A stretch of 64,000 nucleotides of DNA from Maribacter sp. HTCC2170 (GTDB lineage Bacteria > Bacteroidota > Bacteroidia > Flavobacteriales > Flavobacteriaceae): the NCBI RefSeq assembly GCF_000153165.2, contig NC_014472.1, positions 1,361,501 to 1,425,500 of the forward strand, given 5' to 3'. Made by a program: the position numbers and the translations under genes. Below are positions 25,727-34,935 of the stretch, one piece after another; position 1 is the first letter of the stretch; every line of letters starts with the position of its first letter. A model generated the notes under the pieces. That model was not told where the DNA came from, made no database searches, and saw only the letters and a program-made list of their open reading frames with translations.

Positions 25727-26779
25727 CTAGACTCCGAGAATTTTCTTCAACACTCCCTTATCAATTTCAGCTCCAGCGAAATCGTCAAAAGTCTTTTCGG
25801 TGGCTTCGATAATATGATCTTGGATGAACACAGCCCCTTCTCTGGCTCCCTGTTCAGGACTTTTTATACAGCACTCCCATTCCATTACCGCCCAAACATC
25901 ACAACCATATTGAGTTAATTTAGAAAAGATACTCTTAAAGTCTATTTGACCATCGCCCAATGAACGGTAGCGTCCCGCTCTATCTCCCCAATCATTGTAC
26001 CCTCCAAAAGCACCTTTTTTTCCAGTTGGGTTAAACTCAGAGTCTTTTACATGAAAAGATTTTATGAACTCATGGTAATGATCTATATACGTAATATAAT
26101 CCAATTGTTGAAGAACAAAGTGACTTGGGTCGTAGAGTATATTCACTCTTTTATGATTGCCCGTGGCTTCTAAAAACCGCTCAAAAGTATCACCATCGTG
26201 AAGATCTTCTCCTGGATGTATTTCATAGCATACATCTACCCCTTGCTCATCAAAATGATTTAATATGGGCATCCACCTTTTCGCCAACTCCTCAAATCCC
26301 ATCTCCACCAAACCAGCTGGTCTTTGAGGCCAAGGATGCCATGTATGCCACAAAAGTGCTCCAGAAAATGTAGCATGGGCTTTAATTCCTAACCTTCGGC
26401 TTGCCGTAGCTGCCTTTTTTACCACATCAACAGCCCATTCGGTTCTTGCCTTAGGGTTGTTCTTGACACTGTCAGGGGCAAAATTATCGAACATCAAGTC
26501 ATAGGCTGGGTTTACTGCAACCAACTGACCCTGTAGGTGTGTTGAAAGCTCAGTAATCTCCAAACCGTATGAGTTTATTTTTCCTTTTAGTTCATCACAA
26601 TAAGTTTGACTATCAGCCGCTTTATCTATATCTATCAAAAAATTCTCCCAAGTTGGAATTTGAATTCCTTTATATCCCAAATCCGCAGCCCATTTACACA
26701 TTCCATCCAATGTATTGAATGGTGCTTTACTATCTACAAACTGAGCCAAAAATACCGCTGGTCCCTTAATTGTTTTCAT
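25727..26779 (-). CDS. Sugar phosphate isomerase/epimerase family TIM-barrel protein
   Basis: The 350-aa xylose-isomerase-like (AP_endonuc_2) barrel protein has no signal peptide and is thus cytoplasmic. Metal-site segments are visible: VCYEIHPGEDLHD (Glu/His), VNILYDPSHFVLQQLDYI (Asp/His), FIKSFHVKDSEF and AVMEWECCI. Family members isomerise, epimerise or, in keto-glycoside pathways, eliminate/hydrate sugars. It stands alone but only about 850 bp from the Gfo/Idh gene of the adjacent sugar locus, separated by the plus-strand ASCH gene, and probably belongs to that pathway. Confidence 0.85.
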   Translation of the reverse strand: MKTIKGPAVFLAQFVDSKAPFNTLDGMCKWAADLGYKGIQIPTWENFLIDIDKAADSQTYCDELKGKINSYGLEITELSTHLQGQLVAVNPAYDLMFDNFAPDSVKNNPKARTEWAVDVVKKAATASRRLGIKAHATFSGALLWHTWHPWPQRPAGLVEMGFEELAKRWMPILNHFDEQGVDVCYEIHPGEDLHDGDTFERFLEATGNHKRVNILYDPSHFVLQQLDYITYIDHYHEFIKSFHVKDSEFNPTGKKGAFGGYNDWGDRAGRYRSLGDGQIDFKSIFSKLTQYGCDVWAVMEWECCIKSPEQGAREGAVFIQDHIIEATEKTFDDFAGAEIDKGVLKKILGV

Positions 26780-27111
26780 TTCTTTATTTTTAATAAATTC
26801 ATTATCGCTTACATAAATAATTTGATTAAGGCCAAACCAGATACTTAATGATTTAAATAATGGTTATGTCTAAAAACCTTGATTTATAAAGATATGGAAT
26901 AGATCAGAAATTAAACAGGGTATCACATTGTTTTTGAACAGCGTAAGAATTTTACACTCGTTTTTTAATAAAAAAGCCGGTATAAAAAATTTGAAGTCTT
27001 GCTGCCAATCAATATTAAAGCACTAAACTAAAAGCTTTTTCGTTAAATTATTGTACATTTTTACAATACTATATTTAATAGAACCATAAACTTAAAATTT
27101 TCAATACAAAC
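26780..27111. other. Gene-free AT-rich divergent promoter region
   Basis: This 332-bp region lies between the divergent isomerase (minus) and ASCH (plus) genes. It is very AT-rich, with no open frame of note, no tRNA and no strong hairpin. It presumably holds both promoters, but no clear TAnnTTTG element was identified. Confidence 0.5.
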
Positions 27112-27582
27112 ATGGACAATGCATCAGCCAGAAACATGTGGGGAGATTATTTGGACAATCATTTAGAGGATGCTTTTGCAGAGGCTCCGAAAGCGATTCA
27201 TTTTTGCGATAACGAAAATGATGCTAATGAATGTGCTAAATTGGTAAAGAAAGGAATAAAACGTGCTACTTCTCACTCTCTCTTAGGTCTTCAATACCGA
27301 AAAGAACCTTTGCCAAAAATTGGCGATTTTAGTGTTGTTACAGATTGGGAAGGCAAAGCCCAGTGTATTGTTAAAACCACAGCAGTTAGAATAAAGCCTT
27401 TTTTTAGTATTGATAAATCATATGCTGAATTAGAAGGTGAAGGTGATAAGAGTTTAGAATATTGGAAAAAAGTACATTGGGATTATTATGAAAGAGAGTT
27501 GGAAGAATTTAACAGGGTTCCGAGAGACAGCATGATTATAGTTTGCGAAGAATTCGAGAAAGTATTCGAAAGAAAAAAATAA
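27112..27582 (+). CDS. ASCH domain-containing protein
   Basis: The 156-aa protein has an ASCH (PUA-like) fold from about residue 20. The segments VKKGIKRATSHSLLG, PKIGDFSVVTDWEGKAQCIVKTTAVRI and the C-terminal HWDYYERELEEF match the family. ASCH proteins are thought to bind RNA or modified nucleosides, and one member is an N4-acetylcytidine amidohydrolase; this protein's substrate is unknown. It is monocistronic, convergent with the Gfo/Idh gene and separated from it by a bidirectional terminator. Confidence 0.85.
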   Translation: MDNASARNMWGDYLDNHLEDAFAEAPKAIHFCDNENDANECAKLVKKGIKRATSHSLLGLQYRKEPLPKIGDFSVVTDWEGKAQCIVKTTAVRIKPFFSIDKSYAELEGEGDKSLEYWKKVHWDYYERELEEFNRVPRDSMIIVCEEFEKVFERKK

Positions 27583-27584
27583 AC

Positions 27585-27614
27585 AAAAAACGCCCTTATA
27601 TGAGGGCGTTTTTC
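27585..27614. terminator. Bidirectional terminator between ASCH and Gfo/Idh genes
   Basis: AAAAAACGCCCT(TATATG)AGGGCGTTTTT: a perfect stem with A- and T-tracts on both sides, starting 3 nt after the ASCH stop. Confidence 0.9.
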
Positions 27615-27633
27615 ATTATAGGTATTTCAACAA

Positions 27634-28770
27634 CTATCCCATTTTAACCCATACGTTTCCTCCTTTATGGGATTCAACTGTCGCTTCAATAAAATTCATT
27701 CCCCTTACACCGTCCAACATGGTCGGGAATTCGCCATCATTGTATTTTCGCCCTCTAATTGCCTTTGCAGCACCTTTATAAATATTGGCCATTGAATCGA
27801 AAATACCTTCTGGATGACCAGGTGGTAGTTTTGTGCCATCTAGCGATAGCTTTGTATTATAGGCATGTCCAGGTTTATAAACCTGTGTAGGTTTAGTATC
27901 ACTCAAAACATAAAGAAAGTTGGGGTTTTCCTGTTCCCAGCGGAAAGCTGCCTTTTCCCCATAAATTGAAATAGCAAGGCCATTCTCTTCTCCTGTTGCG
28001 ACTTGACTGGAGCGAATAACACCTTTAATATGGTCCCCCATGCGAATAAGCACCGTGCCGTCAACATCCATCTTATTATCCTTGTACAAGTAGTTGAAAT
28101 CGCTTAAGATTGACTTTACCTTTAACCCTGTGGTATATTCAACCATATTAAAGGCGTGTACCCCAATATCACCTATGCAAGAGCTTATTCCTGCTTTTTT
28201 AGGATCAAGACGCCATACCGAAGATCTTTTCTTTTTATCGTGAATAATGGTATTTATCCATCCTTGATAATACACTGCATCGACTTTATGGATTTTACCT
28301 AAAGCACCTTTTTTGATCATTTCCCGCATTTGACGAACCATAGGGTAACCTGTATAGGTGTGGGTCAAAGCAAATACTGCTCCTGCCTTTTTATGCGCTT
28401 TCTGAAGTGCTTTTGCTTCATCCAAAGACGTTGTCATTGGTTTTTCGCAAATTACATGGAAACCATTTTCCAGAAGCTTCAAAGCCATCGGATAATGTAA
28501 AAAATTTGGGGTAAGTACCGAAACAACTTGAATCCTTATATTTTCAGGAAGCTTCATTTCTTCGTCTATGAAAGTATCAAAATCTTCATAGATCCTATCC
28601 AAAGGCACATCTATCTCCCGAGCAAAGGCCTTGTTCAGTTTGAAATCTGGGTTAAAGACCGCCCCTACAATTTCATAATTATCATTTATCTGTGAAGCTA
28701 CACGATGTAAAATTCCGATTAGAGAATCCCCACCACCACCTATTACTCCAAGTCTTAATTTTTTTGGCAT
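27634..28770 (-). CDS. Gfo/Idh/MocA-family oxidoreductase
   Basis: The 378-aa NAD(P)-dependent sugar/inositol dehydrogenase has a Rossmann start LRLGVIGGGGDSLIGILHR and the hallmark CEKPMTTS motif near residue 113. The C-terminal alpha/beta substrate domain includes GDIGVHAFNMVEYTTG. With no signal peptide it is cytoplasmic. It is the last gene of a minus-strand unit (secreted isomerase, DinB-like, MFS permease, this gene), so it probably acts on the imported sugar, for example interconverting keto and hydroxyl forms. The exact substrate is unknown. Confidence 0.9.
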   Translation of the reverse strand: MPKKLRLGVIGGGGDSLIGILHRVASQINDNYEIVGAVFNPDFKLNKAFAREIDVPLDRIYEDFDTFIDEEMKLPENIRIQVVSVLTPNFLHYPMALKLLENGFHVICEKPMTTSLDEAKALQKAHKKAGAVFALTHTYTGYPMVRQMREMIKKGALGKIHKVDAVYYQGWINTIIHDKKKRSSVWRLDPKKAGISSCIGDIGVHAFNMVEYTTGLKVKSILSDFNYLYKDNKMDVDGTVLIRMGDHIKGVIRSSQVATGEENGLAISIYGEKAAFRWEQENPNFLYVLSDTKPTQVYKPGHAYNTKLSLDGTKLPPGHPEGIFDSMANIYKGAAKAIRGRKYNDGEFPTMLDGVRGMNFIEATVESHKGGNVWVKMG

Positions 28771-28822
28771 GATTGATTTAATTTAATATTAAGTATATCT
28801 ACTTTTAATTTATATAAAATTA

Positions 28823-30049
28823 CTAAGCTTTATAAGTAATCTTCTCGTTTTTAAAAAAAAGTGTGAAGAAAATGAATACAACAAAGGCAAATCCTGCAGG
28901 AAACAACCAAATACTGGCCCAATCATGACCTGCATTTTCATTCAAATATGAATCTGTTATCATACCGGAAACCCAAAAACCAATTAACATTCCTATGCCA
29001 TAGGTTGCAAGCGTTATCAGGCCTTGTGCTGCACTTTTATATTTTTTCCCAGCCTTGCTATCTGTATATATTTGGCCACAGACAAAAAAGAAGTCATAAC
29101 AAATACCATGAAGAAAAATACCCAAAACCAATAGTGAGAAAAGATCACCACTATTCCCAAATGAGAAAAGTATATAACGTGCGATCCATGCCAACATGCC
29201 CACTATTATCGTTTTTTTGAATCCAAATTTTTTCAAAAAGAATGGCAATAGTAATAAAAACATGATTTCTGAAAACTGGCCAATAGAAGACCAAGCCGTA
29301 GAATTGTCAACATTCGATTCCGTAAGAAATACGCTTAGATTTTGAAAATAAAATGCCAATGGAATACAAACCAATACGGAAGAAATAAAAAATAAAAGAA
29401 AATTTCGGTCCTTTAATAGAGCCAGAGCGTCCAACCCTAATATTTCAGAAAGTGAGGTTTTTTTATCTGAATTTTTTATTGGAGGTGTTCTTGGTAAAGT
29501 GAAGCTAAATACACCCAGAATTACAGAGCAAATGGATGCCATAAGAAAAGTATATTTTAACATACCTTCTGAGATACCTTTTGCCGAATCCCAGCTTAGA
29601 TAACTAATAAGTAATCCTGCAGCTATCCAACCTAGTGTACCAAAAACCCTTATAAAGGAAAACTCCTTTGCTGGATCCTTCATTTGATTGAACGAAACTG
29701 AGTTTACCAATGCCAGCGTTGACATATACATTATCATATAAAATAATAGATAAGGATAAAAAGTGGTATAATCTGTAGCACTATACAAGAGGTACATGAG
29801 AAGTGCCCCCAACAAATGTAAAACCCCTAAAATCCTTTCCGCATTAAAATACCTATCAGCAATTAATCCAATTATAAACGGAGCGAGAATCGCACCCCAA
29901 GATTGTGTTGAGTATGCCATGGCGGTTTCAGGGTCGGTTGTCCCTAAAGTATTCGGCAGATAAGTACCCATTGTCACATACCAAGCTCCCCAAATAAAAA
30001 ATTCCAGAAACATCATTACTGATAATTGAATCTGGATAATTTTTTTCAT
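28823..30049 (-). CDS. MFS transporter, nucleoside/sugar:H+ symporter-like (NupG family)
   Basis: The 408-aa protein has twelve predicted helices. The opening QLSVMMFLEFFIWGAWYVTMGTYL is typical of the Nuc_H_symport (PF03825) branch of MFS that is common in Bacteroidota sugar loci. It probably brings a mono- or disaccharide, possibly an oxidised one, across the inner membrane. It lies 12 nt after the DinB-like gene and 52 nt before the Gfo/Idh gene in the same operon. There is no evidence for nucleoside genes nearby, so a sugar substrate is more likely. Confidence 0.88.
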   Translation of the reverse strand: MKKIIQIQLSVMMFLEFFIWGAWYVTMGTYLPNTLGTTDPETAMAYSTQSWGAILAPFIIGLIADRYFNAERILGVLHLLGALLMYLLYSATDYTTFYPYLLFYMIMYMSTLALVNSVSFNQMKDPAKEFSFIRVFGTLGWIAAGLLISYLSWDSAKGISEGMLKYTFLMASICSVILGVFSFTLPRTPPIKNSDKKTSLSEILGLDALALLKDRNFLLFFISSVLVCIPLAFYFQNLSVFLTESNVDNSTAWSSIGQFSEIMFLLLLPFFLKKFGFKKTIIVGMLAWIARYILFSFGNSGDLFSLLVLGIFLHGICYDFFFVCGQIYTDSKAGKKYKSAAQGLITLATYGIGMLIGFWVSGMITDSYLNENAGHDWASIWLFPAGFAFVVFIFFTLFFKNEKITYKA

Positions 30050-30061
30050 GTCTTGTTGTTC

Positions 30062-30505
30062 TTATCTCTTATAAAAAGCATAGTCCATGTTAATGGGCTC
30101 TATGTCGTTATTACGAAAATCCATGGCAATTTGTCCTCGGTGATGGGTCGAGTGGTTGATTATCTGAAATAACAATTCCTGTAGGGTGTTGGTGAACAAC
30201 CTGCCTTCGGTATTCTCATAATCAATTCTTTTATCAAAATCCGTAGCATTGGTGACTATCTCAAACGAACTACGTTGATTTTCATAATGTATGTCTCCCC
30301 AATCCGAAACAGAGTGAATCTGCCATATACCGTATTCCATTGGTTTCGAAAGTATTCTTGAGTTCCATAAATGATGACAATTGAGAATATGACTAAAAAG
30401 TTCAATGCTTTTTTTAGGTGCATTATTCAACCTAATACATTCCTCAATTAATTTTTTATTGCAATAAAAATTGTAGTCGAACAAATGATTGAAAAATACC
30501 TTCAT
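30062..30505 (-). CDS. DinB-family protein
   Basis: The 147-aa four-helix-bundle protein has the family's histidine pattern: FNHLFDYNFYCN near the N-terminus and HSTHHRGQIAMDFR near residue 125, likely a metal site. DinB/YfiT-like proteins are metal-dependent enzymes or thiol-transferases of mostly unknown role. It is embedded between the secreted isomerase (12-nt gap) and MFS (12-nt gap) genes, so it is transcribed with the sugar genes. Whether it works in the pathway is unknown. Confidence 0.83.
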   Translation of the reverse strand: MKVFFNHLFDYNFYCNKKLIEECIRLNNAPKKSIELFSHILNCHHLWNSRILSKPMEYGIWQIHSVSDWGDIHYENQRSSFEIVTNATDFDKRIDYENTEGRLFTNTLQELLFQIINHSTHHRGQIAMDFRNNDIEPINMDYAFYKR

Positions 30506-30517
30506 AACTGTTTTACG

Positions 30518-31507
30518 TTACTTTATTTTCTGAGCCGCGTTTAATAGTAAATCACGGGTTGCGATTATTCCTTGCTCTTCGTTAAGTTCGCTCCCTTCAT
30601 ATTCAACACCAATAAAACTCTTATACCCAGCATCTTTGACCATTTGAAGAATTCTCACGTAATCTATTTCAGTCTCGTTCCCCAACTCATCAAAATTATT
30701 GGATTTTGCACTAACTGCCTTTGCATGGACCATTAACTCTTTTACCCCTTTGTATTTATCATATGCCTCTTCACATCCTGTCGGTGAACGTTTGATACAG
30801 AAATTTCCAAAATCTGGTAACGTCCCACAGTTATCCATATTCACTTTGCTCATTACCTCAGCCAACAAAGCACCATTTGATGACAAGCCTCCGTGATTTT
30901 CTACGATAACGTTGATATTCTTATCCTTTGCGTAAGTCGCCAATTGAGTTAATCCATCAACTGAATTGGCCATCCACTCTTCAGGTTCATCACTCCCAGC
31001 GAGGTTCACACGTATAGAATGACATCCCATGGATGCGGCAGCATCTACCCATTTGAAATGCCGCTCAACTGCAGCTTTTCTTTCTGCAGCATCGCTTACG
31101 GCCAAATTACCTTGTCTATCTATCATAATCAAAACGTTCTGCATACCATGTTTTTTTGCCTCAGCGTTTGATTTATCAATAAAGGTTTTCATGGCTTCCT
31201 TAGAATATTCATTATTCTCTAAATCCGCTGGATATAATTGACTGACATATTCTAATCCGGTAAAACCCCATTCTTTCGCTTTTTCAGCAAAGGAGTAAGG
31301 ATCGACCTTGTCATTACGAATCATCTTGTGTATGGACCATTGCGCCAATGACAATTTAAAAAATGGATCGCTTTGTTTGGCTTTCATTTCCGATGCTTCG
31401 CTATTTTTCGATGCCTCCTTTTTGGTTTCCCTGCATGAAATTATACAGGTCATAAAAAGTATTAAGGCTAAAAAGGTACTAGTGCGGTATACCATGGATC
31501 TTTTCAT
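30518..31507 (-). CDS. Secreted sugar phosphate isomerase/epimerase-like lipoprotein
   Basis: The 329-aa protein has a hydrophobic leader with IISC (about Cys25), predicting a lipoprotein. It then has a xylose-isomerase-like TIM barrel: FKLSLAQWSIHKMI, WGFTGLEYVSQLYP, VNVIVENHGGLSSN, TLPDFGNF and FIGVEYEGSE give the usual metal-site Glu/Asp/His residues. A periplasmic sugar 'isomerase' fits keto-glycoside processing outside the cytoplasm. It is first gene of a four-gene minus-strand operon and divergent from the GMC oxidoreductase gene (135 bp apart). Confidence 0.85.
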   Translation of the reverse strand: MKRSMVYRTSTFLALILFMTCIISCRETKKEASKNSEASEMKAKQSDPFFKLSLAQWSIHKMIRNDKVDPYSFAEKAKEWGFTGLEYVSQLYPADLENNEYSKEAMKTFIDKSNAEAKKHGMQNVLIMIDRQGNLAVSDAAERKAAVERHFKWVDAAASMGCHSIRVNLAGSDEPEEWMANSVDGLTQLATYAKDKNINVIVENHGGLSSNGALLAEVMSKVNMDNCGTLPDFGNFCIKRSPTGCEEAYDKYKGVKELMVHAKAVSAKSNNFDELGNETEIDYVRILQMVKDAGYKSFIGVEYEGSELNEEQGIIATRDLLLNAAQKIK

Positions 31508-31642
31508 AATCTTGATTTATAACGGAAATTTTGCTTTGACTAACTATAACGTTTGCGTTATTTTATTGGGGGAATGAATGAATTTTAAATTTAGAAAATT
31601 AATTTAATATTTAATACATTTAAAGGGTAAACAATTTAAAAT

Positions 31643-33355
31643 ATGGGTAAGTTTTATTACAACGACGAGCAATCATCTTATGATGCAATCGTCGTTGGAA
31701 CAGGTATTAGCGGTGGTTGGGCTGCAAAAGAATTATGTGAAAATGGGTTAAAAACATTGGTTCTAGAACGTGGTAGAATGGTAAAACATGTTGAGGATTA
31801 TACCACAGCACATAAAGACCCCTGGGATTTTCCCAATGCAGGGCAACCAACAAGGGAAATGATTGCCAAACAGGAAAAACAGAATAGGACAGGGTACACA
31901 GCACACGCAGCTAGCTCACAATGGTTTGTAAATGATCTAGAACACCCCTACAATGAAACCAAGCGTTTTGATTGGATGCGTGGTTACCATGTTGGTGGGC
32001 GTTCATTACAATGGGGCCGTCATAGCTATCGTTGGAGTGATATTGATTTCAAAGCCAATTCAATAGAAGGTATTGCAGTTGATTGGCCGGTAAGATATAA
32101 AGACATCGCTCCTTGGTATGATAAGGTAGAGTCCTATATCGGGGTCACTGGTGAAAAATTGGGACTTGAACAGCTCCCCGATGGGCAATTTGAACCAATG
32201 ATGGAATTAAATTGTCTTGAACAACATGTTCGTGAAAGTGTAGCTGAAAACTATGAAGATCGAGTAATGACAGGAGGTCGAATCGCTCATATAAACAGTG
32301 ATAAAGATTTTAAAGGTAGACAAAGATGTCAGTTTAGGGATCGTTGTATTAGAGGTTGTCCTTTTGGAGCTTATTTTAGTAGTCTTTCCTCCACGCTGCC
32401 GGCTGCTGAACGTACAGGGAATATGACGTTGAGACCTGATTCTATTGTTCATGAGGTAATTTATGACGCTGATACGAAAAGGGCGACAGGTGTAAAAGTT
32501 ATTGATAGAGAGACCAACGAAGAATTTGAATTCAAAGCAAAGGTAATTTTCCTTTGCGCTTCAGCAATAGCATCCACTTCTATTCTAATGCAATCAAAAT
32601 CAAATCGGTTCGAAAATGGCTTGGGAAATGATTCGGATCAATTAGGACGAAATATTATGGATCATCATTTAGGTGTAGGTGCTTCAGGGAAATTTGATGG
32701 ATTTCAGGACAAATATTATAAAGGAAGAAGACCCGGTGGAATATATTTACCACGTTTTAGAAATCTAGGTGGTGCCACAAATCGAAAAGAATACAAACGT
32801 GGTTTCGGTTACCAAGGAGGTGCCACAAGAGGAAATTGGGAGGAACAAATTGCCGAACTTTCTTTTGGAAAAGGTTTAAAAGACGCTATTTTAAAACCAG
32901 GAGGTTGGACCTTTGGTATGGGAGGTTTTGGAGAGGTCTTGCCTTACGAAGACAACCGAATGACCTTGGATTATGATAAACTGGATAAATGGGGATTACC
33001 TACCGTGACTTTCGATGCAGGATTCAAAGAAAACGAATGGGAGATGCGAAAAGACATGAAAGAATCTGCAGTTGATATGCTGGAAAAAGCGGGATTACGC
33101 GATGTACAACCCTTTGATAATCCAGGCGCATTAGGCCTAGGAATACATGAAATGGGAACTGCACGGATGGGAAGAAATAGAAAAACTTCGGTGCTTAATG
33201 GATATAATCAATTGCATGACGTGCCAAATGTGTATGTGACAGATGGTGCATTCATGACCTCAGCCAGTTGTGTAAATCCTTCACTAACCTATATGGCCTT
33301 TACTGCAAGAGCTGCTAACCATGCCGCTCAAGAACTTAAAAAAGGAAATTTATAA
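31643..33355 (+). CDS. GMC-family FAD oxidoreductase with predicted [3Fe-4S] cluster (glucoside/gluconate dehydrogenase large subunit-like)
   Basis: The 570-aa flavoprotein has an FAD dinucleotide-binding VVGTGISGG at residues 17-25 and LERG at 41-44. The C-terminal catalytic pair is likely His502 (GIHEMGTARMG) and Asn545 (SCVNPSLTYMAF). Cys229, Cys235 and Cys239 (CQFRDRCIRGC) have the C-x5-C-x3-C spacing known from the 3Fe-4S-bearing catalytic subunit of bacterial FAD glucose dehydrogenase. It has no signal peptide of its own and probably is exported with the Tat-signal small subunit, whose gene overlaps the stop by 1 nt. It would oxidise a sugar hydroxyl, possibly C3 of glycosides, and pass electrons to a cytochrome. 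Confidence 0.9.
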   Translation: MGKFYYNDEQSSYDAIVVGTGISGGWAAKELCENGLKTLVLERGRMVKHVEDYTTAHKDPWDFPNAGQPTREMIAKQEKQNRTGYTAHAASSQWFVNDLEHPYNETKRFDWMRGYHVGGRSLQWGRHSYRWSDIDFKANSIEGIAVDWPVRYKDIAPWYDKVESYIGVTGEKLGLEQLPDGQFEPMMELNCLEQHVRESVAENYEDRVMTGGRIAHINSDKDFKGRQRCQFRDRCIRGCPFGAYFSSLSSTLPAAERTGNMTLRPDSIVHEVIYDADTKRATGVKVIDRETNEEFEFKAKVIFLCASAIASTSILMQSKSNRFENGLGNDSDQLGRNIMDHHLGVGASGKFDGFQDKYYKGRRPGGIYLPRFRNLGGATNRKEYKRGFGYQGGATRGNWEEQIAELSFGKGLKDAILKPGGWTFGMGGFGEVLPYEDNRMTLDYDKLDKWGLPTVTFDAGFKENEWEMRKDMKESAVDMLEKAGLRDVQPFDNPGALGLGIHEMGTARMGRNRKTSVLNGYNQLHDVPNVYVTDGAFMTSASCVNPSLTYMAFTARAANHAAQELKKGNL

Positions 33356-34002
33356 TGGATAGAAGAAAAGCACTTAAAAATATGGGGCTATCATTGGGCT
33401 ATGTTGTGGCAACCCCAACATTGATAAGCATAGTTCAGAGCTGTAAATCTGAAAATGTTCTTGAATGGACACCTGACTTCTTTTCCAAAGAGGAAGGTTC
33501 TGTTCTTACACACCTAGTAGACATTATACTTCCGAAAACGGATACCCCTTCTGCCACTGAGGTACAAGTAAACCTTTTTATTGATCGCTTTGCTGATCAG
33601 GTAATGCTTAAAGAGCAACAAGACCTCTTTAAAATGGCCATGAACAAATTCATTGATAAAGCTCTTAGGGATAACGGCAAAGAAAATGCAGCTGATTTAA
33701 CCTCAAAACAACTAGAAAAGGTTTTGACCTCGGCGTTAAAAATTTCAAAAGTACAACAGACTACCTATGATGAGGCCTTGGAAAAATATATGGGTGCCTT
33801 GTCTGAAGGAACCAAGGTTGAACTTGATGATGAAGTAGCCAGAAATGCCTTTGCCAAAAATCTGCGAGGAATGGCGGTTTGGGGTTATAAAACCTCTGAG
33901 TATGTAGGAGAAAATGTTTTGGTATACTTGCCAGTCCCAGGGGAGTACATCGCATGTGGAAATCCAGAAGAATTAACCGGGGGCAAAGCTTGGGCCCTTT
34001 AA
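33355..34002 (+). CDS. Gluconate 2-dehydrogenase subunit 3 family protein (Tat-exported small subunit)
   Basis: The 215-aa protein has a twin-arginine-like leader (DRRKALKNMGLSLG) ending in a possible lipobox IVQSC (Cys30). The remainder, beginning FFSKEEGSVLTHLVDIILPKTDTPSATE, matches the PF13618 small subunit of membrane-bound sugar dehydrogenases. Such subunits act as hitch-hiker export chaperones and stabilisers for a leaderless GMC subunit. It overlaps the GMC gene by 1 nt (ATGA-type junction), supporting a 1:1 complex. Confidence 0.9.
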   Translation: MDRRKALKNMGLSLGYVVATPTLISIVQSCKSENVLEWTPDFFSKEEGSVLTHLVDIILPKTDTPSATEVQVNLFIDRFADQVMLKEQQDLFKMAMNKFIDKALRDNGKENAADLTSKQLEKVLTSALKISKVQQTTYDEALEKYMGALSEGTKVELDDEVARNAFAKNLRGMAVWGYKTSEYVGENVLVYLPVPGEYIACGNPEELTGGKAWAL

Positions 34003-34012
34003 AATAACTATT

Positions 34013-34933
34013 ATGAAAAGAAGAAACTTCATTCAAAAAACGGCAATGACCAGTGGGGCCATTGCAATTGGTGGTAATTTAGCCTTTGGTGCTAGCGATC
34101 AAACTGCTGTAAAGCATAAATTCAATCTAAAATATGCTCCACACTTGGGTATGTTCAAACATCACGCTGGTGATGACCCCATTGATCAATTGAATTTTAT
34201 GGCAGATCAAGGTTTTACAGCATTTGAAGACAATGGTATGAGGACAAGGACTATTGAACTTCAGGAAAGAATGGCACAAACCATGAAAGATAGAGGTTTA
34301 CAAATGGGAGTATTCGTGGCACATGAAATCTATTGGAGAGAACCTAATTTAGCGTCGGGCGACAAAACTAAAAGAGAAGAGTTTTTAGATTACATAAAAA
34401 AATCAGTTGACGTTGCAAAACGCGTTAATGCCAAATGGATGACAGTCGTACCCGGTCATGTGGATCTGAGACAACAACCTGGTTATCAAAGGGCCCATGT
34501 TATTGAAAGTTTAAAACAAGCTTCAGAAATATTAGAACCCCATAACTTGGTAATGGTACTGGAGCCTTTAAATTTTAGAAATCACCCCGGTTTGTTTCTT
34601 ACAGATTCGCCCCAGGCCTATGAAATCTGTAAAGCTGTTGACTCCCCTTCTTGCAAGATTTTGTTTGATATTTATCATCAACAGATTCAGGAAGGTAATT
34701 TAATTCCAAACATGGAAGCTTCTTGGGATGAAATCGCCTATATACAAATAGGGGACAACCCTGGTCGTAAAGAACCCACCACAGGCGAAATTAATTATAA
34801 AAATGTTTTTAAATGGGTTCACGATAAAGGATTCAATGGAATATTGGGTATGGAACATGGAAATTCCAAACCTGACCAATTGGGTGAGCAAGCTGTAATC
34901 GATGCTTATAAAGAGGTAGATTCCTTTCTGTAG
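34013..34933 (+). CDS. Tat-exported hydroxypyruvate isomerase-like / sugar isomerase TIM-barrel protein
   Basis: The 306-aa protein has a Tat-type leader MKRRNFIQKTAMTSGAIAIGG. The mature part is a Hyi-like barrel: KYAPHLGMFKHHAG, VFVAHEIYWRE, VMVLEPLNFRNHPG (Glu), CKILFDIYHQQIQEG (Asp/His), IQIGDNPGR and GILGMEHGNS (Glu/His). It follows the GMC-small subunit pair by 10 nt in the same operon. Co-export with the dehydrogenase suggests it handles the keto-sugar product in the periplasm; that role is inference. It ends 2 nt before the convergent fucosidase stop. Confidence 0.87.
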   Translation: MKRRNFIQKTAMTSGAIAIGGNLAFGASDQTAVKHKFNLKYAPHLGMFKHHAGDDPIDQLNFMADQGFTAFEDNGMRTRTIELQERMAQTMKDRGLQMGVFVAHEIYWREPNLASGDKTKREEFLDYIKKSVDVAKRVNAKWMTVVPGHVDLRQQPGYQRAHVIESLKQASEILEPHNLVMVLEPLNFRNHPGLFLTDSPQAYEICKAVDSPSCKILFDIYHQQIQEGNLIPNMEASWDEIAYIQIGDNPGRKEPTTGEINYKNVFKWVHDKGFNGILGMEHGNSKPDQLGEQAVIDAYKEVDSFL

Positions 34934-34935
34934 TT

